A stretch of DNA of 64,000 bases from positions 124,001 to 188,000 of the forward strand of contig JAXBDG010000013.1 of the NCBI GenBank assembly GCA_036320915.1, in the 5' to 3' direction. A program made the position numbers and the translations under genes. Position 1 is the stretch's first letter; each line of letters begins with the position of its first letter. Source of the DNA: Linnemannia elongata. Its lineage: Eukaryota; Mortierellomycota; Mortierellomycetes; Mortierellales; Mortierellaceae. Shown in pieces: positions 1 through 12,152 of the stretch. The notes below the pieces were generated by a model, which saw only the letters and a list, made by a program, of their open reading frames with translations, was not told where the DNA came from and did not search any database.

Positions 1-711
1 TTGCTCTCTGTCTTTATTGTTTCTGTCGCCACCGTTTTTTTTTAACTCCTGCGTCCCTCCCGTCTGTTCAACCAGCAAACACAACAAACAAGCATCGCAT
101 CACCCTTGACGCGTCACTTCTTCATTCACTTCAACCCATCTTTTTTACTTCCAGAAGGGTAAGTGAACAATGCCTTTACTTTCACCACAAAGCACGTTCC
201 TGGGAAATCATTCCCTCTTTATTTTCGCAGCTAACACATCCTTGGAACACACGCTACTCTCGACAAAATAGTGTGCATTTCGGACCCAGGGGTGTTATTT
301 CTTACATCTCACACAACTCGAAACAACTCAGGGTTGATCAGCAATCCCTCTTCGACCCTCACTGTATGTCTTATTACAACTCCTTATTCAACTCTTTTGG
401 GTCTTTTACTTGGCTGCTTGTTCTTGTACTTTAAGCAACGTACTTATTCTCTGTCAACAAACAATGGAACAACAACAAACATACCTTGCCACTCAATTGA
501 CCACTTTCTTTCTTTCTCTTATCGCTTGCTTGAATAACAACACCCTATTCGACTCCATTCATTTTTCCTTTGTTCGTGGTACCATTCATAGCTCATAATT
601 TCATATTTTTGAAATCGCTCCCAATTTTGACTCGACTCGCCGATCTGGATCAAGCCACCGCCGTGTCACGCTCAACAGCAGATCTTTTTACCAGGGGGCG
701 TACTCTCAAAA
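1..711 (+). promoter_or_regulatory. Upstream region and probable 5' leader of the RXT3-like gene
   Basis: C/T-rich DNA with no convincing coding frame. A consensus splice donor (GTAAGT) lies at about 160 and several AG acceptors follow, so a 5' UTR intron is possible. The short frames at 271-598 have no family resemblance and are probably chance. Confidence 0.5.
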
Positions 712-3700
712 ATGGACACCAAAAAACGCCCTAACGAGGACCTCCTCGACTCTGACACAGACCCTTCGGCAGCAATCACAGCAACAACATCCACCACAGT
801 GGCGCAACCATCGGAAACTACTACTGCTGCTGCGGCTATCACAGAGGCAGGAAGTGACTTGTCGTCGGCAATGGAGGTTGACGGCGCAAAACCAGGACCC
901 TCCGAGGCTGTTAAGCCTAGTCCTGCTACACATTCCGCTGCTTCCATGGCGGCCGAGAACATGCAACCACTCGGTAGTGAGGCTAATAAGAGAGTCAAGC
1001 TGATGATGGAGACGAACCATACTGGATCCGATTTTTCACCCTCAATCGATCTGGCCGATCCTTCTCAGGAATCCAAGGGCCTTGCCGAGTGGGTTGGAAA
1101 AATGGACAACAATGACCATACCACAGGTAATCAATCAAACATGATTTATTTGATTGTCTCATTCGGATGACGAACGTGCTTTTTCAAGGTTCAAAAAACA
1201 AAATCCCGCCAGTCTGACAATGACAATTGTTTGAACGATTACCATGTAACTGGTCTTTTGCATATAATAGCTGATACGGCAGCAGGTGCCACTTCAACTA
1301 CAGCCGAGGCCAAGACGGACGATGCTAAGTCTCCAGGTATGGATTGATCATTGCCAAGATGCAAGGAGAATCATCCGTGACTTAATATATACTTTTCTAA
1401 TGGCTGACTATTTATACGATAATCCTTTTTGAAATTGATTAGGGACTGATTCTGTAGCCGCTGCAGAAACTCAAGCTACGGATGCAACAAACAAGAAGGA
1501 TTCAGCAGCAGGAAAGGAACAGACGGCAGGGCAGGACCTTGTCAATGCTCTCTTGGCACCTACCACAGAGCCCTCGCATGAGGATCTGTCAGGATCGATC
1601 TTGGCCGTCGCTTCGCTCTCAGAGCCATTGGTCGCCACACTCGAGTCTTTGGACAACCAGGCTGACGTCAACCCCACCACAGCTGCAGCCCCTGCTGCCT
1701 CCAACCTGACCATCAACCCCGAACTGTCTGAATCAACAGCTGCATCAGAACCAGAAGAAGGAGAACTTGAGTCGACAGATTCGGATCTTACCGCGAACGG
1801 AGCTACCAACGGAGTTGACAGGAAGGAAGGTGCAGTTTCATCCGTTGTAGCTGAATCAGTAGCACAGGGTAATGCTTCTGAGCAAACAGCTGTCCCACAG
1901 GATGAAAAGGACGTGTCCACTGCTGAAGAAGGCCAGCTTGTGCAGGATCAGGATGCTCAGATGACAGAAAAGCCCAAGTCAAATGCTGATCCAACCCCAT
2001 CCGACCCTGCCACAGTCACAAACCAGACCAAAGATTCCCCTATGACAGCGACGGAACCAGCAATCGAAAACGGAACAACAGGCAGCCAAAAGTTAGGCAG
2101 TCCTACCTCTGGAGCTCCTATTCCATTCGAGGAAGGTAATAGCACTTCTCCTGGTGCTCCGTTCAAGACTGCCCTACCACCCGCACTTTCTACACAAGAG
2201 CCTCCCAGATCCTCTCCTACAATGACCAAGAATACCTTGTCGCCTATTCACCCCGACCCTTCCCGGCCAGCACTCATGGATGGTAACCAAGCCGTGAACA
2301 AACCTGCTCAACTTACCAGCCTGCCTCCATTGAGCTCCATCGCGGGAGCACCTAGTCAACCTGTTTCACAAAGTGCTCGACCATCTCGCAGCACAATGTC
2401 AGTGTCCGCCTTGCTACTGAATAACGACGACGATAATGAACAGGAGCAGGATCGCGGTAGGCGGACGGCCGGAAGTATGTTCGATCCCTTCGGAAACCCT
2501 CCTAGCCGTAACCGATCCCTCTCGCCACCACCTGTGGCTCCGCCACAACACTCTACCATGCCTGGACAACACCATCCGCTAGGACCAGGAGCACCCCAGC
2601 ATTCCTCTGCCCCTCTCCCTGGACAATCCATTCCACCTCCAAGAGCATTGGCAAGTGTTCATCGAATGGAGCCTCCAATGCCTGGTCACTCTGACTACTC
2701 CGGATACGGTCGTGGAATGCCCGATCCTAGTCAATCGTCAAGACATAGTCAGGATTTCACCTCTGCTCCTGGAGGAGGAATTCGCGGCTCCTCCAAGGAC
2801 TACCCAGCAGATGAAGTCATGGAGTCTGGCGGAGTGATTGGATATGGCAGTCAGCGTCACCGCCTGCCATCTCCAGTTGGTGCTCGTCCTCACCAAGAGC
2901 CGTTGCCAGGACCAGGAGGCCCAGGAGGTCCAGCCCCACCAGGCAGCAGCAAACTTCCAGGATTGGGAACTGTCACTGGAGGAGCCCCTCCTCCACCCCA
3001 TTCTCATGACCTTCACAACCGCAACAGACCAATGTACAGACCAGAAGGAAACCATCCACCGCCTATGAGCAGCGGGCGACCCAACTCGTACTCACCTAAT
3101 CAGCACTCCAACATGACACACTCACCCCCTATGAACGGTCATCCTCATGCTCATTACCCACCCAATGGACCATCTCATCACCACCACCCCTCAGGAATGG
3201 CCTCCAATGCTCCTCTTCCTTCTCTGTCTAACTCGGTACATATCGTTGAGCGTCATGACCCACGGTTGATCGTTAAGAACGATCCCAGTCTCAAGATGAA
3301 CGGCCGCCCTGAGCTCTTTCTAGGTATGTCCTTGTCAGCTTGCACTTATTTAAATATGCGTGCAGAGCCCTGGTGATTTTAGGATGAATTCTAACATTCA
3401 CCCTCTTGATTGCAATGTTTAGGATACTACCGATATGACCCTGCAGTCTTGTTGCCTGCGATGCAAGGAAAGGAAAACTCTTTGCTTGAAGTTCGTGTCG
3501 CCTCTACGTACCTGACGTATGACAATGCCAAGGTGAAGAAGCGGGAGGTCTGGGGAACTGACATCTACACCGACGATTCCGACGTCGTCGCCAGTAAGTA
3601 CCAGCATTGATGGATGGACTTATATGAAGAGTGAACATGTGCGCAAAGATCGTTTAGAATCGAACTCTGACATTTAAAGCTTTATGTTGACGATAGTGCT

Positions 3701-5540
3701 GATTCACGCGGGATACTATGTTCCACCGACCAACTCTCAATGTACTGATGAGGACTCGCTCCACCCCACCAGTCAACATCACAACTTTGTGTCAAACCCT
3801 ATCAAGCACATCTGCCCTGGATTTGATCTTGCTGTGACCCTTCGCGTCATGCCAAAACTCATCAAATACCAAGGATCGATCCGGCACCGTATCAAGAGTA
3901 GGACATGGAGCACAGGACATGATGGAGTGAGCTTCAAGATCGAGTCGATCCGGAAACTGGGAGCAGGAGAGGCCCTTAACAAAGGTCGCAGCCAGAGTAA
4001 GCGGCGCATGAAGGAGTATAGCCAAGAGAGAATGCGTGTTTTGGCCAACATTCACGACGAAACCACCGAGAGCCTTCAGAACGAGCGGGCCATGCGGACA
4101 GCTACCTTTGAATTCACACATCAAGGCGATCCTTGGTACGTACATATGCTTATTGTGACTTTGTGTGCGACTCTTATGTACAAAGGCAGAAGTCGGTAAC
4201 TGACAAAGCGCTTATCTTTTTCACCTACGTGAAATAGTTTCAAGTATTCACCAGAGTTGGTGATGGATCGTCATGATGGACTGTCGCGCAAGTGGACGAG
4301 CTGGCGGTTGAAGAAGGAGGTGTTGATTCTGGAGAATGAGGAAGAGCGGTACGAGATTTCGCTGCAGCACCAAGCAGGAACTGATGCCAGGAGATTTGAC
4401 CAATATCGCTTTGCCGTCATATCTCCACGGACGTCACTCTCGAGCTGGAGTAAAGCCAGCTATCCCTTGGACTCTGCCGACTTGACCGAGGTGCTCTACG
4501 AGGACCTTGACTGGCAGGATTTCGAGTGGGTGGAGCGTGGAGTCGTCATCCAGCCTAGTCCGAGGGGAAAGAACGGCACTACTACGTGGAACGGGATGGA
4601 GGGTGTGGAGCCTACATCCAAGGACGGGGATGTCGATATGGAGGATGGAGAGATCAACGATGGCACCAAGAACTCTGCCCATCAGGCAGCGACGTCGAGT
4701 AAAGCCGATGACCATACTCAGGGAGGTGACGACGCACATCAGGAAGGAGTCTTTTGTGTTGTAAGTCGACTGTACTGGAGGCCGATGTCTGAGAATGGAC
4801 CTACGAAACGCACTGTCACTCCTGCCGCTGCCAAGCCTGCAGAAGCCAAGTCTTCCTCCGTTGCGGTTCTTCAGAACGGACCGTCTAAGGATGTTTCGGA
4901 TTATCATAACACCAACGCTGATCAGGTCAAGTCGTCGACTGGGTCGGTTGGTTCAGGAGTCGAGACAACAATCAATACCACCCCTGCCAAACCTAATCAT
5001 GAGCAATCTGCTGGTGCACCCATCGTATCACCAGTCGTACCAGAGGACCGCAAGGCAGACAAGAAGGAGCAGGACAGACCCGTTCCTGTATTAGTCGAAT
5101 CTTTGCCAGCTCCACCACCACAGCAGCAACAGCAGCAGCATCAACCACAACAACATTCGTCACCAACAGCAGCTGCAAGTTCGGCATTAGAGCAACGACA
5201 CCCTGCAGCAACAGAAGAACTAACGAAGGCTCCAACTGTGCCTGCACCCACAGCAAGTAAGGATCTGGAGGCGATGGAAGTCGATTCTTCCGTCATCACT
5301 CCAGCACCAGAACCAGTAGAGCCGAATGTCACGCCAGCAACCGTCACACCGACGTCAACGTCAACACCCGCACTGGTCGCAGTTCAGCAGGACCAGATCG
5401 AGGCTGTCAAACCTGCTCCTGTAGTTGCTGCTGAGGAGCTTCCTAAGGCTGCTCCTGTTGTCACTGCTGTTGTTGCCCAAGTAGAAGATGATGAGCGTGA
5501 AGAAGGCGAGCTTGAAGAAGGCGAAATTGCTTCTGATTAA
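712..5540 (+). CDS. RXT3: Rxt3-domain subunit of an Rpd3L-type histone deacetylase complex (six exons, 1424 aa)
   Basis: Probable exons: 712-1126, 1271-1336, 1443-3323, 3423-3593, 3697-4135 and 4238-5540; the phases close to 1425 codons. The Rxt3 domain runs from about residue 760 to 1035. It starts at an ERHDPRL motif, continues through GYYRYDPA, the VWGTDIYTDDSDVVA block and LIHAGYY, and is split by three introns. In yeasts this family is a subunit of the large Rpd3 deacetylase complex, a nuclear corepressor. The roughly 750 residues before the domain are low-complexity (acidic, then Pro/Gly/His-rich), and the tail has a short polyQ and ends in repeated EEGEL-type motifs. Both flanks are probably disordered. 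The ATG at 712 is the first in-frame start. The protein is far longer than the yeast homologue (a few hundred residues), but such extensions are common in this lineage. The first two intron joins are less certain than the domain joins. Confidence 0.87.
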
Positions 5541-5544
5541 TAAA
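5539..5544 (+). terminator. AATAAA poly(A) signal overlapping the RXT3 stop codon
   Basis: A perfect AATAAA hexamer begins at the second base of the TAA stop. The next gene converges with its stop only 115 bp away, so the 3' UTR of at least one gene must be very short or overlap the other. Confidence 0.5.
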
Positions 5545-5655
5545 ACCGAGCATGTAGTTCATTTTTTTCTCATTTACTGGGGGGGGTTTTTTTCTACTGT
5601 TAATGCTTGTTTGTTTATTCAATCGGAAAAGTAAAGACAAAGGAAGTGTATATTT

Positions 5656-7377
5656 TTAAGCCTCGTGGCGGGGAGCGATACCCTGGGCAGGCTGCATCCA
5701 TCCATAAGGATCCTCCAGATCTCCATTCTGGATCCCACGCATGGCCGTGAAAAGTCTCAAGAAGCCGGGTCCGATCGCAGCCTGGGTCTTGCTAGTGCCG
5801 ATCATGGTCTTGACCCCCTGGCGTTCAATCGATTTGACGGGAGTAATCACAGCCGCTGTTCCACAGGCGGCGATTTCCTCGAAACGGTTCTCCAGGACTT
5901 CTGTGAATGGAATTACACGGTTCTCGACGGACCATCCAAAGGATTTTGCAAGCTGGACCAAAGATTGCTTTGTCACCGAGTTCAAGATCGAGGGGGATTC
6001 TGGTGCACAGAAAGTAGGGATTTCTTCCGAGGGGTAGGTGAGGGCGACAAAGTTTGAGGTAGAGAATTCGTCGATGTTCGTGTGGGTTTTGGAGTCGAGG
6101 TGGAGAGTGATGGGATATCCGCGTGCCTTTGCGTCTGAGCTGTGACGCAGGACGGGAGCGTAGTTTCCACCGAGCTTTGCGGCTCCTGTTCCCAATGGGG
6201 CGGCTATTTGGTTAGATGGGGGTGTACGAAGAGGGAAAGCGGGATTAGTTTTAGGGTTCAATGTGGTTCCGGAAATGTGGCTAGTAAGAGAAGGTTTTGA
6301 GGGGTTGACTCATATGATGTGTCTGTTGGTGGGTACATAGAGATGTAGATTGGATCATGTAAAGTGTTAAGTGTAAGTTACCTCTATCGAAGTTATCCAC
6401 GACCAGGCAGTCGACGGGGCTGACACCTCCCTTGTAGAAGTTTCCGACTATTGGAAACAGGATCGAAAAAAGTAACAATGAGAACAAACACATGTTAGAA
6501 AACCGCAAAAGATCATCTTCCGAGGGGTCCCACCAGATCACACTACAGCTTCTCTACAAATTCCCACGTCGTTATTTTTTTTCCCCTCTATCCACAAAGT
6601 CCATGAAACTTACCAGGAATGACAGAGACGATGAAGGTGAACTCAGGAGCAGGATAAAGACCAATCTCAGGACCAGTACCCAACAACAAAGGTCTCAAGT
6701 ACAAGGCACCACCCGATCCATAGGGAGGGACAAACTCGAGGTTGTTGGCGACGGCACGTTCACAGGCCTCGATGAAGAGTGCTTCGGGGACGGGAGCCAT
6801 ACAAGCGAGTTCTGCAGAGTAGATCATGCGCTTTGCGTTTGCGTCGGGGCGGAAGATGCGGATTTGACCGTCCTTGCATCTGAATGCCTTGATTCCTTCG
6901 AAGCACTATTGTTGGAAGGTGGGATGGTGGGTGGGGTGTAGATGATGTTAGTCATAGATATCTTTTCATCGGACTTTTTTTTTTTTTTTTTGTTTGTTGG
7001 CGAGTGGCGGAAAAGGTGTGAGTCCAAGCGCTGATCAACTTTGTACGAAGTGAGAGCAAGAGCAAATAAGTTTTGACTATCTACTTCCACGCCGCTTCTC
7101 TCCCATAAACCCACCCCCCTCCTCTTCTTCACCCCGTCACACTTCATTCATGCATTCCCTTTCGCCAGAAAAAAAAAAATGTAGTTACCTCCTGGCCATA
7201 GTTGAGACAGGGAGCACAAATGTGCATTTTAATGTAAGAGTCGCGGACGAATTCGCCCTGGTCCCATTTGCCGTCCTTGAAGATGTATTTGACATGGCCG
7301 TTGGTGTCGATCCATTTGAATCCGAGGCTGTCCCAGTCGATGGCCGATGTGGGTGAGGGAGGGAGTGCTTGAGTCAT
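5656..7377 (-). CDS. BCAT: Branched-chain amino acid aminotransferase, cytosolic (four exons, 364 aa)
   Basis: Exons on the minus strand: 7377-7189, 6905-6614, 6447-6382 and 6203-5656, closing to 365 codons. This is a fold-type IV PLP enzyme that transfers the amino group between Leu/Ile/Val and 2-oxoglutarate. The PLP lysine is K192 in the family motif AAKLGGNYAP. Other family blocks are CFEGIKAFR, LYLRPLLLGTG, SEEIPTFCAPESPSIL and the C-terminal IAACGTAAVITPV. The length matches eukaryotic BCATs, and the N terminus lacks a basic amphipathic presequence, so a cytosolic location is inferred. It shares a promoter region with the divergent PSMG3 gene. BCKDHB, which acts on its keto-acid product, lies about 40 kb away in the same window. 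Confidence 0.95.
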
Positions 7378-7902
7378 GGCTTGGTTCGGCGTTGAGTTGG
7401 TGAAGGAGGGGGAGGTAGGTGTGGCGGTTGGAGGGAAAAGGAGAAAGAGTTTTTTTTTTTTAAGGAAAGAAAAAGGGTAAAGAAGAGTAAGAAAGGCCGT
7501 TATTTAAGATGGTTTTTGATCAGTGTGATATCGATGTGAGTATGACGGCGATGACTCCCTTAGGTTTCTCCACTTGCTTTGCTCACACACTCACTCACTT
7601 CACACAAGGTTTGGTGTGTCGAAGAAGGGCTTCCTCGGCACATTTGAGTACCCGAGGTTCAATTGGCCAATCGCTATCGAGGCAGTTGAAGTGACTGGTA
7701 AATATAATAAGAACAACCGAAACACGAACACGTCTTGAACAAAAGGTTGCGCGTCCCTCTTGAAAAACCGCTCTACTTCATTCATTCCTCGTTCGCATTC
7801 ACTCACTCTTTCTTTCTCATTCTCTCGTTCTCTCACACATTTCGACACATCAGGACCCAAAGGCATCAACAACATCGACAACAATAGAAACCATATATAA
7901 CA
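7378..7902. promoter_or_regulatory. Divergent promoter region between BCAT and PSMG3
   Basis: The roughly 525 bp between two divergent starts contain T-runs, CT-rich tracts and no credible coding frame. The small frames at 7509 and 7600-7971 are not supported by codon bias or family similarity. Confidence 0.6.
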
Positions 7903-8520
7903 ATGGACAAGCAACAAGCACCCTTCCCGCTGATCAACAAACAAGCCGCCCGCATTATCCAAGGTCGGCACACAGAAGTCCTCGTCACCTCATTCGTCGA
8001 CAAGATCCTCATTCTCGTTAGCCAATACGGAAAAGTCGGCAGTCTGGTATTATACATACATCTTTATATTTCGACCGCAAAGCTGGAGTTCAATACACCA
8101 ATCGAACAATAACTCGTTACCCCAGCAAACAATTGGACACTAAATCAAAGGAAAATCACTATCAATTTTGACAATACAATTAATTAGATTCACACGACAG
8201 TAGACCAACAATCACTCACAGCATCAACTGCAGCAGGAGACTTGGCTTCAACATCCTCAAAGTTCCTTCTCGGCGCCGGATCCTCCTCCTCAAAAAAGAC
8301 ACAACTGTATCAGGTGTATGCGTCGCACTTCTCACAAATGATCCAGCACCAGAACCCCATGGAGTCTAGGGCAGTCGTGTTATCGTTGGCGCTGGATATT
8401 CAGGAACCAGATTTGGAAAGGGGGCAGAGTGAGGAGGAGGAGAAAGAGGAAAGGTTACGGGATCGAGAGCTGTTTGAGAATGTTGTCGAGTTGGTTAATG
8501 AGTGCAGTGTTTGGATGTAG
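7903..8520 (+). CDS. PSMG3: Proteasome assembly chaperone 3 (PSMG3/PAC3-like, two exons, 158 aa)
   Basis: Exons 7903-8046 and 8188-8520, joined in phase 0 (donor GTATTA, acceptor TTAG). PAC3 (yeast Irc25/Poc3) acts with PAC4 in the cytosol to assemble the 20S proteasome alpha ring. The N-terminal half has the family strand DKILILVSQYGKVGSL. The second exon has FLLG, then the helix ending in ESRAVVLSLAL, and the protein closes with LVNECSVW, matching the animal C terminus. The length is slightly above animal PAC3 (about 120 aa) because of a Ser-rich loop and an acidic EEEEKEE stretch. An AATAAA-like signal follows at about 8561. The assignment rests on motif order, not on alignment. Confidence 0.88.
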
Positions 8521-9741
8521 TCGGAGGTGTTCTTGGAAGGCCGGGAATCTCACATGGACAATAAAGCATGAGACGACATATCACACAAGCGAGGATTCTG
8601 TTAGGTTATTGGGATTGGATTATACGTTCCGGCAAGAGAAGATGGTAGAGAGGAACAAGAGTCGGTCAGGGGGATAACGAGATGGCAAGATGTTACTGGA
8701 TGCACTTTGCTCAGTGAAAGACAGGAAGAGTAATTTATATTAGCAGTTGCAAGGGCTGTGTTGCTCTCTCAGTTTTTCCTAATATTTTCTATGTTCTGGC
8801 TCTATGAGATAAGTATGCTATACATATTGGATATAGCCCGTTGAACTTACCCAAGATCGTATCAATTTCATTTCACCGATATCGCGTGCCTTCCCCCAAG
8901 GAACCGAGGACCATATATTAACACACTTCGAAGCATAGTCTCCCCTATCGATCACGCTTGACCAAATTGTCCTAAGTGAACGTCTCTCATCATCAGCTAC
9001 TTTCTTCCAATCAACCTGGCCCAGTCATTTGTTGTTGTCTTCACACATCGCTCTGGTCCACTTCGCTGCACCACTCCAATGTCCCCTTACTTTCGTTTGT
9101 TCAGTTTTGTCTCCCTCCTTTATATTTCATTGGCTGGTTTGCTACTTGTCAGGTAAGGTTGAATTGCGCTTTTCCTGTTGGTACGCTGTACTTCGTTTCT
9201 GTTGTTGTATTTCACATCTTCTTGGACAACGCGTTTCAATACATTGCCTTCTCGACACGGGCGATTTAAAAGGACGTTAGGTCGATTGTGCAACAGGGGT
9301 ATGATTTGGTGGTCAACTATTGTACGCCCGGAAATCTTTATTGGCCTGAGACGTTCGATGATGGCTGACGAAGCTATTTTAATACTCTTTTGAATGGGCG
9401 GATATTACTGCAAATTCACACCCAACTAAAAGACCTTTGTTTGGCTTTGGAAGCAAATAGATAATGATGAATATCACGCACTTTAGAGAATCCAGAGCAT
9501 ATCGCATGTGCTGTCAAGAAAGAGGATGATGAGCACGTCTCCATGCCATTGCTACGCTAAGGTGTTCTCAGAAAGCAGCTACAATTTATTTAAGGACTTG
9601 AGAATTAATTTTGGCTTGACAGGGTCGTGAAAAGGATCATATCTTACTAAATTGAATAAACAGATTTCTTTTGCCATCTTCATTTTCCCTGCATCCTTCA
9701 GATCCCGGTATCCTTCAGATCGTGATAGGCACAACAATTGG
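8521..9741. other. Gene-free interval
   Basis: AT-rich DNA after the PSMG3 3' end, containing a putative AATAAA at about 8561. A 97-codon hydrophobic frame at 8976-9269 has overlapping open frames and no recognisable family, so it is not called. No repeat or RNA gene was recognised. Confidence 0.5.
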
Positions 9742-10194
9742 CTAGGTGCGGTTGCGGAAGAGCTCTGGAGCAATGCAGACGTATACCCAATGGTTCGGGT
9801 AATTGTATGGGAGTTGTTCCTCGGGCGTGCTGGGAGGCTCATGATATTCGTCAGCCAAGGTACAAGGGATGACCAGTCCGGTCTCTTTTGTCTTCAAACT
9901 GGTTACTTTGTTGTAGGCGTCACCGGTAGTGATCGAGACGTTGTAGAACTGGTTGAGTCTCCAGTCGCCATTTTGGAACGTTAAGTATTTGCTTGCGTCA
10001 TTAGGGAAAGTGCAGGCGCCTCCAAGACCATCCCAGCGCTTTCCAGTGGAATAGTCGATGCCCTTGAAGTCAAAGGTTTTCGCATCGACACACTTGGTCC
10101 ACTGGTCCTTATTCACGGCCATCACATCGACTGTATAGTAGTAGGCGTTTGTCACCGAGACAAAAATACCGGCCAAGAGCAAAGCTGCGCGCAT
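9742..10194 (-). CDS. Small secreted protein, tandem copy A (150 aa)
   Basis: Single coding exon. The start is the ATG at 10194, because it encodes a clean signal peptide (MRAALLLAGIFVSVTNA, cleavage near residue 17) and directly follows a probable acceptor that closes a 5' UTR intron (10287-10197). An upstream in-frame ATG at 10218 lies inside that intron. The mature part has about four Cys (TKC, GAC, IPC and VCIAP contexts), suggesting two disulfides. It also has YYYTVDV at the mature N terminus and a Tyr/Asn/Pro-rich tail. A near-identical paralogue of the same length lies 2.41 kb downstream on the window. I recognise no family; a role outside the cell (apoplast or cell wall) is inferred only from the signal peptide. 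Confidence 0.8.
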   Translation of the reverse strand: MRAALLLAGIFVSVTNAYYYTVDVMAVNKDQWTKCVDAKTFDFKGIDYSTGKRWDGLGGACTFPNDASKYLTFQNGDWRLNQFYNVSITTGDAYNKVTSLKTKETGLVIPCTLADEYHEPPSTPEEQLPYNYPNHWVYVCIAPELFRNRT

Positions 10195-10196
10195 GT

Positions 10197-10287
10197 CTAG
10201 AGAAGTTGGTACGAGCAAGTGTCAGACGCTGAGAATGGACACGATCAATGGCAACGTAATATCTCCAAAATCTGAGGGCAGACTTAC
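10197..10287 (-). other. Probable 5' UTR intron of secreted copy A
   Basis: The donor GTAAGTCTGCC and acceptor CTCTAG lie just before the ATG. The donor and surrounding exon sequence are conserved in copy B, but the intron interior is 37 nt longer here (91 versus 54 nt). Confidence 0.6.
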
Positions 10288-10417
10288 TGAATCCGGTCGA
10301 GGGATGAGGGTTCGTTCTAGAGTCTTGATGAGGAGGTCCGCGGTGATCCCAGGATGGCTCTTGAGGCTTGAGGAGGTTTGAATATGTCGGTGCAGGATGT
10401 TAGGGTAGGCACGGCCT

Positions 10418-10426
10418 CCTTTTATA
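10418..10426 (-). promoter_or_regulatory. TATA box of secreted copy A
   Basis: TATAAAAGG read on the minus strand, about 130 nt upstream of the probable UTR intron donor. The same element sits in the same context in copy B. Confidence 0.6.
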
Positions 10427-11480
10427 AGTGCAGAAAGTGCTCGCCACCTTCTGAATAAACCGGATGATGGCTATGGATGCTGGAGGCAAAGCGGTCAAGC
10501 TTTTGAGTGTTTCTGAGAGCGTCAGATGTACAGCAGTGCTATGTATGTGCCAATGGATCTGAGATTGAATCTAAACATTTTCTCAAATGCTCACTCACAT
10601 TCCTCAGATAGGGCGTACGTATACCTGCTAATACGAAACAGCAGACAACATAGGGGGCGAGGCGAACAATATTTTTTTTTGGATCGTATTGACAGAATCA
10701 ATATGTCCAATGCAAAGGTCAGTTACTGGTTTCCGCCAAAAAATCTTGATATTTCCTCTCGAGGAAGGCCTACACTATAAGCCCCCGGCTGGAGCCGTCG
10801 ACTTTATGGTGATCGAGTGTTTACTAATGTTGAGGACAATGCAGGTAGGCACCATTCGATTAACCTAAGAAAGCAGCGTCTCACTCGGGAGCAGTCATAA
10901 GGGTAATTGTATGAGCCCGTGGGAGATTTTGGATGCTGGTATTCGGTTATTGCTTTGCTTCCAATGCTCTCAAAAAGACCAAAAAATTCTTGCCTCGCCT
11001 CCAGCATTCGGTTTACCAGGAAAGTAGGATCTACACCTGGTGAATGTCATGTACTCCAAAGAGAATATTCTGTGGTAATATCCTTGTGTGAAGGTGTCCT
11101 GGGCAGTTCTGCTTTACCTCCACCTTTGCCCTCTACGCCTCCATTCTAACTACCACGCCCCTATCCTCATCTAACCACGCCCCTAGCGCCCTGTACACTA
11201 CAGAGCAATCGTAAACCTAATATGTTGCAGTATGTTACCAGTTCGAACCATTTTGTCTTTGAAAATAGAGACTTTGCCTTTTGCTTTGCCTTTCACATTG
11301 CTACTTCGCATGCGGAATGCATGCTCTGAAGTGGTCCTATTTTATTTGACGAAGGAACAAAATCATATGTTGATAACTGGCTTAAGGCAGCCAAGTGTTC
11401 ATAGCGACGTTGCTTATCCATCTCTATCAACTCTTCCTACCATACTGAGGCAGAATTCAGTAAGCGTTGGAACATTCATG

Positions 11481-12119
11481 GTCGGCACGTATTAAACCAT
11501 GGTTTTTAATACATGCTGGCATTAATAGTGGAAGTCTGTTGAGAATACCTTCGTTCCTTGTCTCTTTTAGGAATATCAAAGAGACTGTGTACAGGCGTTG
11601 CGCGAAAACAAGCTTCGGAACGTGGATATTGCGGATGTCATATAAACTTTGTGTATGTATTTCAATTGCGTGTTGTGGATTCATTGAATTTATTAATAAC
11701 ACGATCAACACAAAACTAAGGCCATCATCGGGGATATCGCGCCGTACCTTCCAACAGCCAAAATGAGAATCATTTTCAAGACGAGGGTTCTTAACCAGTT
11801 AGTCTCATCGCTTGATCTGCCAGATCCTGATATCGAAGGAAGCAGCTGTTCCCAAAGCCGCCCGGGTATATGGATTTCGTAGCAGGATCTTTGTATGATC
11901 CGCTCGTTTATTCCTCATTCTTACTGTTGTTGTTTTATTTTTGTGTCATCATTAGCTCCGTATTGTGAAAGTAAGGGCCAAAATGAATACCAAGAAAGTA
12001 GGATATTGTTTATTAGTGCTGCCTCGACAATCCTTATTTATAACGGTCTGTCGAGGGTACACAGGCATGTGGTCGTTAAGTAAAATGGGTAACTTTCTGG
12101 CAGCACTTAACCGTAACAC
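11481..12119. other. Unique spacer between the duplicated segments
   Basis: About 640 bp that I could not match to either copy. It has no convincing gene; the frames at 11457-11766 overlap on both strands and carry no motif. Confidence 0.4.
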
Positions 12120-12152
12120 TATCCTTCAGGTCGTGGTAGACACCACGATTGA

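Larger units (their letters stand above)
9709..11480. repeat. Segmental tandem duplication, copy A
   Basis: Similarity to copy B begins near 9709/12120 and extends through the gene, the UTR intron, the TATA box and more than 1 kb of upstream DNA, fading near 11480/13840. Shared landmarks include the TATA region (10387-10500 against 12758-12872), a block beginning GAGCCCGTGGGAGA (10911 and 13199) and an ACCACGCCCCTATCC block (11151 and 13443). Confidence 0.85.

Noticed and set aside
7370..7376. Gcn4/CPC1-type site (TGAGTCA) at the BCAT start
   Set aside because: It overlaps the start codon and second and third codons of BCAT, so it is coding sequence; no second copy was seen in the promoter.
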